From contig JAGXHZ010000102.1 of assembly GCA_024635855.1 (NCBI GenBank), forward strand, positions 1-13,422: DNA of 13,422 bases, in the 5' to 3' direction. A model generated the notes under the pieces. That model did not search any database. It saw only the letters and a program-made list of their open reading frames with translations, and had not been told where the DNA came from. The DNA is from Sulfuricurvum sp. (GTDB taxonomy: Bacteria > Campylobacterota > Campylobacteria > Campylobacterales > Sulfurimonadaceae). A program made the translations under genes and the position numbers. Position 1 is the stretch's first letter. Each line of letters begins with the position of its first letter. This document shows, one piece after another, positions 1 to 7,710 of this stretch.

Positions 1-1238
1 CGGATACCGCGATATCATGGATTCAAAACAAAAATCTTCTCCTCCCGAAACTGACCGAAAAAATGGAGTTTTATGCTGAGGAACTGCGCTTTGAAGAGGC
101 AATGACGTTACGTGACAGACGGGAGCGCATCGAAAAAAGCTGTGTCACCTCCACCATCGATCTCGCCCGAAATGTAGCATACGATATTTTTGCCATTGCC
201 ACGCTCAAAGAGCGCGGATGCATTGTACGAATGTTTATACGTGATGGAAAAGTAGCCTCCAGCTCACACGACTTTTTCACGGCTCACGAGGACTTTTCTC
301 AGGACGAGGGATACGAACGGGCATTGGTCAACTACTATGGAACGCTCAAGCCTCCGATTATCGTTCCGATTTTAACTGCCCATTCGTTCGAAGAAAAAGG
401 GTGGATTGAAGATCATCTGAGCATTGTATTTGAAAAAAAAGCCCTTCTGGAAGCTCCTCAAAAAGGGATCAAAAAACAGCTTGTCACCCTTGCCCTCACC
501 AATGCTCAAGAGCTTCTAAAAACCTATAAACCCAACAATACAGATTTATTACTCTCCCTTCAACAACTTCTTTCTCTTCAAAACTTCCCAAATCGAATCG
601 AAACTTTCGACAACTCTCATTTAGGAGGCGTTGCTACCGTGGGGGCTATGGTGGTATACACCGAGGGTGCATTTGAAAAATCCAGCACTCGTCAATACCA
701 TCTGCACGAACGAGATGAATACGGGCAAATGCGTGAAATGCTCAAGCGTCGTATCGAAAGCTTTTCCACCAATCCGCCTCCTGACTTATGGATACTTGAC
801 GGCGGTGCAACCTTGCGCACGCTTGCAATAGACTTACTTCAATCATCCGGAACCACTCTTGATGTCATTGCCATCAGCAAAGAAAAGCTAGATGCCAAAG
901 CACATCGGGCCAAAGGTTCAGCACGAGACGCTCTCCACACACAAGAAGAAACATATACTCTGGAACCTTACGACAAACGACTCCAATTCATTCAGCGTCT
1001 ACGTGACGAGGCACACAGAAGCGCTATTACTTTTCACAAAAAAACCAAACTAAAACAGGACCAAGAATCAAAATTTCTCTCTCAAAAAGGGATCACGCTC
1101 CCAAAGATCATTAAATTATTAGATTATTATGGTACTTTTGAAGCCATACAAAATGGGGCTCTTGAGACTCTAATTGAACTAATTGGAACAAAAGATGCCA
1201 AAATTATCCAAAATTTATCCCTATCAGAGACAAACTAA
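1..1238 (+). CDS. uvrC: UvrABC excinuclease subunit C, C-terminal two thirds (5' end outside window)
   Basis: UvrC makes the two incisions flanking a DNA lesion in nucleotide excision repair, working with UvrA and UvrB in the cytoplasm. The frame is open from the window edge (first full codon at position 3), giving 411 visible residues; full UvrC is usually about 600, so the N-terminal GIY-YIG nuclease is missing only because of the cut. The first ATG, at 63, lies inside the UVR (UvrB-binding) helix pair, LTEKMEFYAEELRFEEAM, so it is not the true start. The RNase H-like 5'-incision nuclease follows, with all three expected acidic/His positions: Asp in FDNSHLGG (codon 609), Asp in LDGG (codon 798) and His in DEAHRSAITFH (codon 1014). 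The C-terminus has a helix-hairpin-helix DNA-binding region (LPKIIKLLDYYGTFEAI). It looks intact and functional. Its relation to the next operon is only positional: a 77-nt gap separates them. Confidence 0.96.
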   Translation, partial: DTAISWIQNKNLLLPKLTEKMEFYAEELRFEEAMTLRDRRERIEKSCVTSTIDLARNVAYDIFAIATLKERGCIVRMFIRDGKVASSSHDFFTAHEDFSQDEGYERALVNYYGTLKPPIIVPILTAHSFEEKGWIEDHLSIVFEKKALLEAPQKGIKKQLVTLALTNAQELLKTYKPNNTDLLLSLQQLLSLQNFPNRIETFDNSHLGGVATVGAMVVYTEGAFEKSSTRQYHLHERDEYGQMREMLKRRIESFSTNPPPDLWILDGGATLRTLAIDLLQSSGTTLDVIAISKEKLDAKAHRAKGSARDALHTQEETYTLEPYDKRLQFIQRLRDEAHRSAITFHKKTKLKQDQESKFLSQKGITLPKIIKLLDYYGTFEAIQNGALETLIELIGTKDAKIIQNLSLSETN

Positions 1239-1315
1239 GAATTCTTTTACCTTCTTTATGCCATATTCTTTAAATTATATTTATCAGTATTTTTTTAGCT
1301 AAAAGGAGATGGATT
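1239..1315 (+). promoter_or_regulatory. AT-rich leader and probable promoter of the signalling operon, with RBS
   Basis: This 77-nt gap separates uvrC from the PAS gene. It is very AT-rich, with T-runs. TATATT at 1276-1281 is one base from a sigma-70 -10 box. There is no convincing -35 box, which is usual for Campylobacterota promoters, where T-rich periodicity replaces it. A strong Shine-Dalgarno sequence, AAGGAGA at 1303-1309, lies 6 nt before the ATG at 1316. I see no stem-loop terminator for uvrC, only the short palindrome AAGAATTCTT at 1237-1246, so some read-through from uvrC is possible. The -10 assignment is a guess from one weak motif; the RBS is clear. Confidence 0.4.
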
Positions 1316-1729
1316 ATGGAAAGACCCGTTGCAGTCGATGAAGAATACTTTTTTGAAGGGCGTGCCATCGTCAGTGAAACGGATTTAGAGGGGGTGATTA
1401 CTTTTGCTAATCGTCGATTTTGTGAAATATCCGGTTACACTTCAAGTGAACTCGTTGGGCAACCCCACAATATCATCCGCCATCCAGATATGCCCAAAGC
1501 AGCTTTTGCTCAAGTATGGAAAACAATCCAATCCGGAACAATTTGGCATGGTTTGGTCAAAAATTTACGTAAAGACGGTAAATTTTATTGGGTAGATACT
1601 GAAGTCTCTCCTATATACGACAATAACGGTATTGTCAAAGGATATATGGCTGCTCGAAAACCTGCATCTCGTAAAAATATTGAAGAAACCGCCGAGATTT
1701 ATAAAAAAATGATTGAGCAAGAAAGCTAA
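1316..1729 (+). CDS. Stand-alone Aer/CetB-type PAS domain protein (probable flavin-binding redox sensor)
   Basis: This 137-residue soluble protein is a single PAS domain (about residues 12-115) with a short helical C-terminal tail. It closely matches the PAS domain of the energy-taxis receptor Aer and of Campylobacter CetB. The signature N32 (ANRRF), GQPHN, R55-H56-P57-D58, W68, W77, N83 (VKN) and YWV are all present. From memory of Aer, these align without gaps (offset two) to N34, R57, H58, D60, W70, W79 and N85, several of which matter for FAD binding, so FAD is the likely cofactor. The protein has no transmembrane or effector domain, so it must signal through a partner; in Campylobacter, CetB partners with the membrane receptor CetA. 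Here no chemoreceptor is adjacent. It is instead the first gene of a phosphorelay operon, 11 nt before the Hpt gene. A redox or energy input to that relay is inferred, but an off-locus chemoreceptor partner is equally possible. Confidence 0.85.
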   Translation: MERPVAVDEEYFFEGRAIVSETDLEGVITFANRRFCEISGYTSSELVGQPHNIIRHPDMPKAAFAQVWKTIQSGTIWHGLVKNLRKDGKFYWVDTEVSPIYDNNGIVKGYMAARKPASRKNIEETAEIYKKMIEQES

Positions 1730-1740
1730 AGGGAGAAAAC

Positions 1741-3363
1741 GTGTTACTATACAATCACAAACAAGAGTTCATCGGTATTGATGAAGAGGGCTTGCGCCTC
1801 CTTAATTATTCCTCACTGGATGGACTTCTAAATGTTTGCTCGGACGTTGCTGATTTGTTTGCAAACGAACCGGGATACATCCATAATTTTAAAAATTTTG
1901 GTTGGATCAATTTTCTTCTCCATGCAGATTCCGATGCTTCCAGTGCTATTGTTCACGGCAATGGTCGAGTATTTAGCTGCAAACTTACCGTTAATAAAAT
2001 GTATCTTTGTGAAAACCCTTCCGAAAACGGCTATAACATTGAAATGTCCCAGATTAAAGCCATTAGCGGTGAAGATATTAAGCCCCATATTATTTCTCCA
2101 AAAACTCACAAAGATGAGTTTCATCCCCCTAAAAATGAACCTTTTCAGGTAAAAGAGCCCCCTCCTTTACCTGATTATTCCCACATTGCCCCGACAAAAC
2201 TTAGCGAACCCGGCATCTTAGATATCCCCGATATTGAGTATTCTTCTTTTGATGAAATTGATGATTTGTATCCGGAACTGAGTACAAAAACTGAAGTACC
2301 TCATTTCAAAGAAGCGCTTGAAGAACCAGTGATGGAAGCTACTCCTCTAAAAGCTCGTCCAATGCTTGGAAGTACTCAATACAGTGCTCAAGAAAAAGAA
2401 TTTCTCTCTCAGCATAAAGTAAAAAATAACTACTCATATGATCCCCATGTAGCTTCTAATGAACTTGGACTACCGGTTGACCTTATTGAAGAGTTTATCG
2501 GTGATTTTATTCAGCAGTCACTCGACTTTAAAGAAGACCTCTTTGAAGCGGCTTTGAAAAATGATTTTAACAATTTACATATTTTATCCCATAAACTGAA
2601 AGGGGTAGCTGCCAATCTTCGAATTGAAGATGCTTTTGAGACACTGACCTTTATCAATGCTTCAACCGATCTTGCAGAAGTCGAAGCAAATCTCAAATAT
2701 TACTTCAATATCATTTCAAAACTTTCTGGAGAAGAGAGTGTTCAAGAAGATACAATGGACGAAGAAGAAGCTGTACAAAGCAGTGTAGCAGCAATCATCG
2801 CTCCAGATGAAAAACCTATTGCCGTTACAAACGAAACAGTTGAAGACATTTACTCCTTTGGGCTTAAACAATACGATGACGAACCGCTTATAGTGCACGA
2901 GGAAGAGATATCTTCACCCGAAGAGCTTCTCGCATCATTACCTCCCAAAGAAAGCGTGTTCAAAAAAGAGTTATTTGATCTCGAAGATATTAGCGCTGAA
3001 AATGAAACAGACGCAGTAGTGCAAAAAGAGGAAATTAATGAAAATATTGCGGTAAAACTACCGGTTTTTCACTACGATTCACAACGTGCAGCGAGAGAAT
3101 TAGATATGGACAAAAACTTTTTTGATGAACTGATTTTTGATTATAAAAACGATGCTAATCTCATCAGTAATCAAATAACACAGGCAATTATTGCTTTTGA
3201 CACTCATACATGGAGAGATAGTGCAGCTAAACTCAAAGGGATTAGTGATAATCTTCGTATGAGTGAAATTTCTGAAGAGCTCGCAATTTTGTCAAAAACA
3301 AACGACGCACAAGAAGCCAAAAAAGCCTCGGCTCGGCTTAACAACTATCTTGATCAACTTTAA
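1741..3363 (+). CDS. Tandem Hpt-domain phosphotransfer protein, second Hpt lacking the active His
   Basis: This 540-residue soluble protein starts at GTG 1741, preceded by AGGGAGA at a good distance; an in-frame ATG does not occur until well into the first domain. Residues 1 to about 105 look PAS-like ([27 protein letters not shown]), but this is a weak call. A Pro- and Glu-rich linker follows. Hpt1 (about 235-330) has the canonical phosphoacceptor motif [12 protein letters not shown] with H284. A second acidic linker (about 335-435) leads to Hpt2 (about 445-540). Both Hpts begin with the same YDxxxAxxEL pattern, so they are a duplication. In Hpt2 the matching motif reads [12 protein letters not shown], with Ala496 in the His position, so Hpt2 cannot be phosphorylated there. 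The protein lies between the PAS gene and the hybrid kinase gene (11 nt on each side). Its likely job is to shuttle phosphate from the kinase receiver to the response regulator. Confidence 0.85.
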   Translation: MLLYNHKQEFIGIDEEGLRLLNYSSLDGLLNVCSDVADLFANEPGYIHNFKNFGWINFLLHADSDASSAIVHGNGRVFSCKLTVNKMYLCENPSENGYNIEMSQIKAISGEDIKPHIISPKTHKDEFHPPKNEPFQVKEPPPLPDYSHIAPTKLSEPGILDIPDIEYSSFDEIDDLYPELSTKTEVPHFKEALEEPVMEATPLKARPMLGSTQYSAQEKEFLSQHKVKNNYSYDPHVASNELGLPVDLIEEFIGDFIQQSLDFKEDLFEAALKNDFNNLHILSHKLKGVAANLRIEDAFETLTFINASTDLAEVEANLKYYFNIISKLSGEESVQEDTMDEEEAVQSSVAAIIAPDEKPIAVTNETVEDIYSFGLKQYDDEPLIVHEEEISSPEELLASLPPKESVFKKELFDLEDISAENETDAVVQKEEINENIAVKLPVFHYDSQRAARELDMDKNFFDELIFDYKNDANLISNQITQAIIAFDTHTWRDSAAKLKGISDNLRMSEISEELAILSKTNDAQEAKKASARLNNYLDQL

Positions 3364-3374
3364 GAGGAATAACC

Positions 3375-6300
3375 ATGCATTTAGGACTTAAAAATCGACT
3401 TCGACTGATCAGTCTCCTTCCCATTCTGATTTTGTTTTCACTCGCAAGCTATTATGTTTATACGTCATATATGAGCTTACAATCGGTCAAAACACTTCAA
3501 TCACGCCTTGAAGAGAACAAACAGCTCAATGACCTAATCAACAATATTTCTCGTGAGCGCGGAATGACGGTAATGTATTTGGGTAATGCCTCTGACACTA
3601 CCCTTAACTCTCTTAAAGCTCAACGCGCTATCGTTGATAAAAAGATCAAAGCATTTGATACGAGCTATACCTCCGCAAAAACCACCGAAATGATCGCTAC
3701 GTTGGAAAAAGCGCGACGTCAATCAAAACCGTCCGTTGATAACCAAACGGCTGACTTTAATGAAATTTTTGATGATGTCTATGGAAAATCACAGACAGCA
3801 TTAATCGCTGAACTCTCCTCACTTGCTGCACTTCAGCTAGACGACCAAGTTTCTGCCATGGAAAACAGCTACCTTTCTCTTGTGCGTGCTAATGAGCAAA
3901 CCAGCTTAGAGCGTGACTACATTACCTATATCCTTTCACGCGGAACCGTACTAGAAGATGATGAGCTCAACCGATGGCTTAGTTTTGTTGCAAAAGCGGA
4001 TGCTCTAAATTTTGATTCAATTGTCAACAAGCCCTTAAGAGACTCTCTAAACGCATCTCTCTTCACTGAAGATAATACGGAGCTGTTTCAAGACATTACA
4101 GCCGAACGCGGTGTTATTTTGCGTACAGGAAGTGATGCACAGTATGAAACGCAATCAGGAATTTGGTTTGCGATGCTTTCTGAAAAAATCAATGCTATCA
4201 GTGAAACTGAAAAAATCCTCCTTGACAGTATGGACGAACGGGCAAGCGTTATTAAAACACAAGCTCTCCAGCTGCTTATTAGTACGATTACCATATGGTT
4301 AGTAAACGTTTTACTAGGTATTTTAGGGTACATCCTCTCTAATGAAATTGAAAAAAATATCAAAAATCTTGAGTCCGTTCTAAAGCGGGTTGCTGAAGAT
4401 ACGCACGATAATGAAGCTGATGCCCTCAGTAGATCAATCAATCTTGACACATCCGAGGGTACTGCACAAGCTTATGCCCTCTTGGAACGTATCATCGAGC
4501 AGACACTTGGTGATAAGCAATTTGCTCAAGAAGCCAGTGAAGCGAAATCGATGTTCTTGGCAAATATGTCCCATGAAATCCGTACGCCTCTCAATGGTAT
4601 CGTTGGTTTCACTGAATTGTTAAAAGATACTGACCTTCATGATGAACAACGAGAATTTATTGATATCATCGAAAAAAGTTCTGAAAATCTTCTTGAAATT
4701 ATCAATAATATTCTTGACCTCTCTAAAATTGAGAGTAATAAACTTGAAATCGAAGACATTGCCTTTAATCCAATGGATGAGTTTGAAAGTGCTGTTGAAG
4801 TGTATGCGGTTCGTGCGTCTGAAAAACATATTGACCTTGGTTGTTTCATCGATCCAAGTCTTGAGCGTCCGCTCAAAGGGGATCCGACCAAGATTAAAGA
4901 AGTTATTATCAACCTTCTTAGTAATGCAGTCAAATTTACTAACAGCGGTGGGAGTGTCAACGTTGATGTTCGTCGTATCGAATCCGAAGAACCGAATCGT
5001 GCTCGCATTCGCTTCCAAGTTAAAGACAGCGGTATCGGTGTTACCAGTGAACAAAAATCACGTATTTTTGAAGCATTTGGTCAAGCAGACACCTCCATTA
5101 CCCGTAAATATGGCGGAACGGGATTGGGTCTAACCATTTCCAGCCGTTTCGTTGAGCTTATGGGCGGTAAACTTGATCTTGAAAGTCAACCAGGCGAAGG
5201 AACAACATTCTTCTTCACCTTATCCTTTGACGAGATCGAAACACTCAATGAACCGATCAAAGGTTCATTCTCAAACATCAATGCCGTAATACATGAGAGT
5301 AAAACAAAGAAAAAAGTACAAAGCACGTACCTCAAAGAATATCTTGACTATCTTGGGGTGAGCTATACAACCTTTACGGAGATAGAAGAGTTAAAAATAT
5401 TAGAACGTCAAGTAAACTATGATCTTCTCTTTGTAGACAACGATTTCATTAGCGATGATGATCTCATCACATTTGCTTCGGCCAATGAGCAAACCATTTT
5501 GATTACCAAATCATATTACATGAAAAAAATCGATTCCATGGGTCTTGATTTGTTTAAAGTGCTTTATGAGCCATTAAACAGTTCAAAAATACGAGCTGTA
5601 TTGGAATCGTATGATGCAGAAGCATTCAATACCCGTAAACAAAAAACATCCCGTCGTAAAAAATTCGATGAGAAAAATTCACGTTTTTCTGCCAATATAC
5701 TAGTAGCAGAAGACAATGTTATTAATCAAAAACTGATCAAACGTACACTCGAAGATTTAGGACTCACCGTAACTCTTGCGAACAATGGTTTGGAAGCATT
5801 TGAAAAACGTAAAAATGGAGAGTTCGATCTCATTTTCATGGATATTCAAATGCCTGTACTCGATGGTATGGAAGCAACACAGGAGATTTTGGACTTCGAA
5901 GAGGACTATGATCAACACCATGTTCCCATCATTGCACTTACAGCCAATGCACTCAAAGGTGACCGTGAACGCTTTATGTCAGTAGGGATGGATGAATATA
6001 CAACCAAACCACTGGTTCGCAGTGATATTATCTCTTTGCTCAATAATTTTCTTTCTCATAAGATCATTGATTTGAATATCATTCCTAAATCAGCTGATGA
6101 ACTTGTCGGGTATGATGATAATGACACAAACATTGAAAACACCATTGAAGAAGATGTAGTTCATATAGAACCGCTAGCAGATGAAGAGCTTATTGAAACT
6201 CCTCTACTCATAGAAGATGAATCAGAAATTAGTGAAAATATCGATGAAGAATCTATCGATTCCCAAGTTTTGAGTGATGAAATCGTACTTAATGAACTTC

Positions 6301-6734
6301 CTGCTAATGAAGAAGTTCTTGAAGAGGAAAGTATTCCAGAATCTTCTGTATCCAGCGAAAACACTGATATACACGGATCTGCATACGATGCTGATATTTT
6401 GATTGCCAAACAAAACTCTCTCGAAATGAAACTTTTCACCCGTATACTCGATGATTTGGGTTATACCTATGTAAGCACCAACAATGTTGATGAGCTTTAT
6501 TCAAATCTTAAAAACAAACATTATAAAGTAGCATTGTTTGATAAAGGGCTGGCAAGTCTTAATCTAAAAGAACTATCTGATATAATTCATGAAAATAATA
6601 GTGACATTTCTTTGATTATGCTGGTTGATCCATCGGCAGATAATGATAAGAACGATGCACTGTATGTCCATGAAATGATTAAAAACATCGTTAATAAAGA
6701 CTTGTTACGACTTGTGTTTGAAAAATTTATCTAA
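3375..6734 (+). CDS. Hybrid sensor histidine kinase: NIT-like periplasmic sensor, HisKA-HATPase, three receiver-like domains
   Basis: This is a 1119-residue inner-membrane kinase with an RBS (AAGAGGAA) before ATG 3375. TM1 (about 11-30) and TM2 (about 298-321) flank an all-helical periplasmic domain of about 265 residues with the NIT (nitrate/nitrite-sensing) hallmarks: E61-R62-G63, Q83-R84 and V87-D88, and a second LERDY...SRG segment. The kinase core is complete: H-box [10 protein letters not shown] with H400, N-box N513/N517, G1 box DSGIG (D551) and G2 box GGTGLGL (580-586). Three receiver-like domains follow. The first (about 635-755) has D688 but no acidic pair, and Glu replaces the conserved Lys. 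The second (about 775-900) is canonical, with E779/D780, D823, T in ALTANA and K878-P. After an acidic linker (about 905-1005), the third (about 1008-1119) has D1056 but Lys-Gln in place of the acidic pair and Val for Thr. Overall layout resembles BarA/EvgS-type kinases. The ligand is uncertain; NIT families need not bind nitrate. Confidence 0.9.
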   Translation: MHLGLKNRLRLISLLPILILFSLASYYVYTSYMSLQSVKTLQSRLEENKQLNDLINNISRERGMTVMYLGNASDTTLNSLKAQRAIVDKKIKAFDTSYTSAKTTEMIATLEKARRQSKPSVDNQTADFNEIFDDVYGKSQTALIAELSSLAALQLDDQVSAMENSYLSLVRANEQTSLERDYITYILSRGTVLEDDELNRWLSFVAKADALNFDSIVNKPLRDSLNASLFTEDNTELFQDITAERGVILRTGSDAQYETQSGIWFAMLSEKINAISETEKILLDSMDERASVIKTQALQLLISTITIWLVNVLLGILGYILSNEIEKNIKNLESVLKRVAEDTHDNEADALSRSINLDTSEGTAQAYALLERIIEQTLGDKQFAQEASEAKSMFLANMSHEIRTPLNGIVGFTELLKDTDLHDEQREFIDIIEKSSENLLEIINNILDLSKIESNKLEIEDIAFNPMDEFESAVEVYAVRASEKHIDLGCFIDPSLERPLKGDPTKIKEVIINLLSNAVKFTNSGGSVNVDVRRIESEEPNRARIRFQVKDSGIGVTSEQKSRIFEAFGQADTSITRKYGGTGLGLTISSRFVELMGGKLDLESQPGEGTTFFFTLSFDEIETLNEPIKGSFSNINAVIHESKTKKKVQSTYLKEYLDYLGVSYTTFTEIEELKILERQVNYDLLFVDNDFISDDDLITFASANEQTILITKSYYMKKIDSMGLDLFKVLYEPLNSSKIRAVLESYDAEAFNTRKQKTSRRKKFDEKNSRFSANILVAEDNVINQKLIKRTLEDLGLTVTLANNGLEAFEKRKNGEFDLIFMDIQMPVLDGMEATQEILDFEEDYDQHHVPIIALTANALKGDRERFMSVGMDEYTTKPLVRSDIISLLNNFLSHKIIDLNIIPKSADELVGYDDNDTNIENTIEEDVVHIEPLADEELIETPLLIEDESEISENIDEESIDSQVLSDEIVLNELPANEEVLEEESIPESSVSSENTDIHGSAYDADILIAKQNSLEMKLFTRILDDLGYTYVSTNNVDELYSNLKNKHYKVALFDKGLASLNLKELSDIIHENNSDISLIMLVDPSADNDKNDALYVHEMIKNIVNKDLLRLVFEKFI

Positions 6735-6749
6735 AGCAGGAACCTATAA

Positions 6750-7127
6750 ATGGATGTAAAAAAACTCAAAGTTTTAGCGGTGGATGATGATATGATCAAC
6801 TTGAAATTGCTAAAATCAATGCTTATGAAATCGCCTAATGTAGCGCAAGTTATTGAAGCAAAAAATGGTGCGGATGCTATCGGTATTCTTAAATCACAAG
6901 ATGATATTGACATCATTTTACTCGATATTATCATGCCGGTCATGGGTGGAATCGAAATGCTCAAAGTCATCCGTGCAGATGACTCACTCCGTCAACTTCC
7001 GGTGATTGTTCTGACAACGGATGAGACTAAAAAAGGGGAAGCATTGGATTGTGGAGCAAACGGTTTTCTAATGAAACCTATCCGTGAAAAAGATGTTGTT
7101 TCTAAAATAGCACAACTTACGATATAA
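6750..7127 (+). CDS. Single-domain (CheY-like) response regulator
   Basis: This 125-residue protein is a stand-alone receiver with no DNA-binding or enzymatic output domain. All the phosphorylation-site residues are present: acidic residues D12-D14 in AVDDD, phosphoacceptor D59 in LLDIIMPVMGG, T89-T90 in VLTTDE, and K109-P110. It starts 15 nt after the kinase stop, with AGCAGGAA as a plausible RBS, and it is the last gene of the operon. The family is known to act either by protein-protein contact (motor, enzyme or diguanylate cyclase partners) or as an intermediate or sink in a relay. The expected phosphodonor is H284 of the upstream Hpt protein or the kinase itself. Nothing in the sequence identifies its target. 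It does not look specifically like motor-binding CheY, because the strongly conserved surroundings of that family are not evident to me. Confidence 0.92.
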   Translation: MDVKKLKVLAVDDDMINLKLLKSMLMKSPNVAQVIEAKNGADAIGILKSQDDIDIILLDIIMPVMGGIEMLKVIRADDSLRQLPVIVLTTDETKKGEALDCGANGFLMKPIREKDVVSKIAQLTI

Positions 7128-7148
7128 ATTCTTCTCTCGTCATTCCCA

Positions 7149-7241
7149 CCGTTCACCCTGAGCTCACGTGCCCTATAGGGTATGTCGAAGGGTGCCATGG
7201 TTCGACATACCCTATAGGGCACGTGAGCTCACCACGAACGG
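7149..7241. repeat. Large palindromic element between convergent genes (31-bp perfect arms, 11-nt loop)
   Basis: Positions 7159-7189 and 7201-7231 are exact reverse complements (31 of 31 bp) around an 11-nt loop, 7190-7200. Beyond a 4-nt mismatched bubble on each side, CCGTTC (7149-7154) pairs with GAACGG (7236-7241). The arms contain smaller palindromes: GAGCTC, CACGTG and CCCTATAGGG; CCATGG occurs across the loop edge. Each half can also fold by itself: CACCCT 7154-7159 with AGGGTG 7189-7194, and GTTCG 7200-7204 with CGAAC 7235-7239. The outer parts (GTTCACCCTGAGC, TGTCGAAGGGTG, GGTTCGACA, GCTCACCACGAACGG) recall a dispersed palindromic repeat family that I remember from many bacterial genomes. 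The position, 21 nt after the regulator stop and 7 nt after the pilin stop, fits a bidirectional transcription barrier, but there is no T-tract typical of an intrinsic terminator. It could also be a REP- or MITE-like element. Confidence 0.85.
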
Positions 7242-7248
7242 AAATATT

Positions 7249-7710
7249 TTATAGCTTCTGCCACGTCCGTTTATGAACTCGTATTGGCTCCGTACTAAGA
7301 TTAATATCCGTAACTGTTACATCCATTAATATCATCGTATCTTTCCCTGTACCAGCTATCGGAGATAAAACAGAAGCACATCCAACAGGAGGAGCTCCAC
7401 GAAACGAATACGCTAACGATACGTTGGCATCAAACATGGGTGCTCCACTAGCATCCGTTACATTAATATCAAGATTTTCTAAACAATGACCTCCTGATGC
7501 TGCTGAAATATCAAACCCCTGTGCCCGCATGACTGCAAACTCTGTAGCACTCATTGCCAATAACTCAGCCTGTGCACGGAGATAATTATCACCCATAGAT
7601 TTAGCTCCAATTGATGCATTACCCAGCAACAACACCCCTCCAAGTGCCACAAGAACCACTACAAAAATCGCCAATATCATTGCAAAACCAGATCGTTTAG
7701 TAGCGTACAT
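7249..7710 (-). CDS. PilX/MshP/GspK-like minor pilin lacking Glu5
   Basis: I call a 153-residue protein from the ATG at 7708-7710, because AAAGGAGA sits just upstream (7715-7722), the class III leader then has a normal length, and the start overlaps the previous gene by only 14 nt. An in-frame ATG at 7752 lacks an RBS. The N-terminus YATKRSG|FAMILAIFVVVLVALGG is a prepilin leader plus pilin helix. Cleavage is expected after Gly8, and position +5 is Leu13 rather than the usual Glu. Lack of Glu5 is known for GspK and some PilX-like tip subunits. The globular part is short and has two Cys (in GGHCLENL and PVGCASV) that could form a disulphide. Three D-x-N-x-S/T sequons are present (DINVT, DANVS, DINLS). 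Probable role: minor pilin in a tip or initiation complex with the two upstream pilins. The family cannot be pinned down from sequence alone. Confidence 0.78.
   Translation of the reverse strand: MYATKRSGFAMILAIFVVVLVALGGVLLLGNASIGAKSMGDNYLRAQAELLAMSATEFAVMRAQGFDISAASGGHCLENLDINVTDASGAPMFDANVSLAYSFRGAPPVGCASVLSPIAGTGKDTMILMDVTVTDINLSTEPIRVHKRTWQKL

Noticed and set aside
1237..1246. AAGAATTCTT palindrome as a uvrC terminator or operator
   Set aside because: A 10-bp loopless palindrome cannot form a stable hairpin and is easily expected by chance in AT-rich DNA.
1828..2152. Opposed open frames of about 100 codons in the N-terminal part of the Hpt protein gene
   Set aside because: No RBS or family resemblance; the annotated frame has clear Hpt domains and operon spacing.
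4620..5054. Two overlapping antisense open frames (144 and 123 codons) inside the kinase gene
   Set aside because: They lie opposite the highly conserved HisKA-HATPase coding region, have no clear RBS or recognisable domain, and are explained by codon use of the real gene.
7159..7231. Simple intrinsic terminator as the full explanation of the palindrome
   Set aside because: The stem is far longer than needed and no T-tract follows on either strand (only AATATTTT-type sequence on the + side), so termination may be a side effect rather than the whole function.
7149..7241. CRISPR array or IS element remnant
   Set aside because: There is only one pair of inverted arms, no direct repeats with spacers and no transposase fragment nearby.
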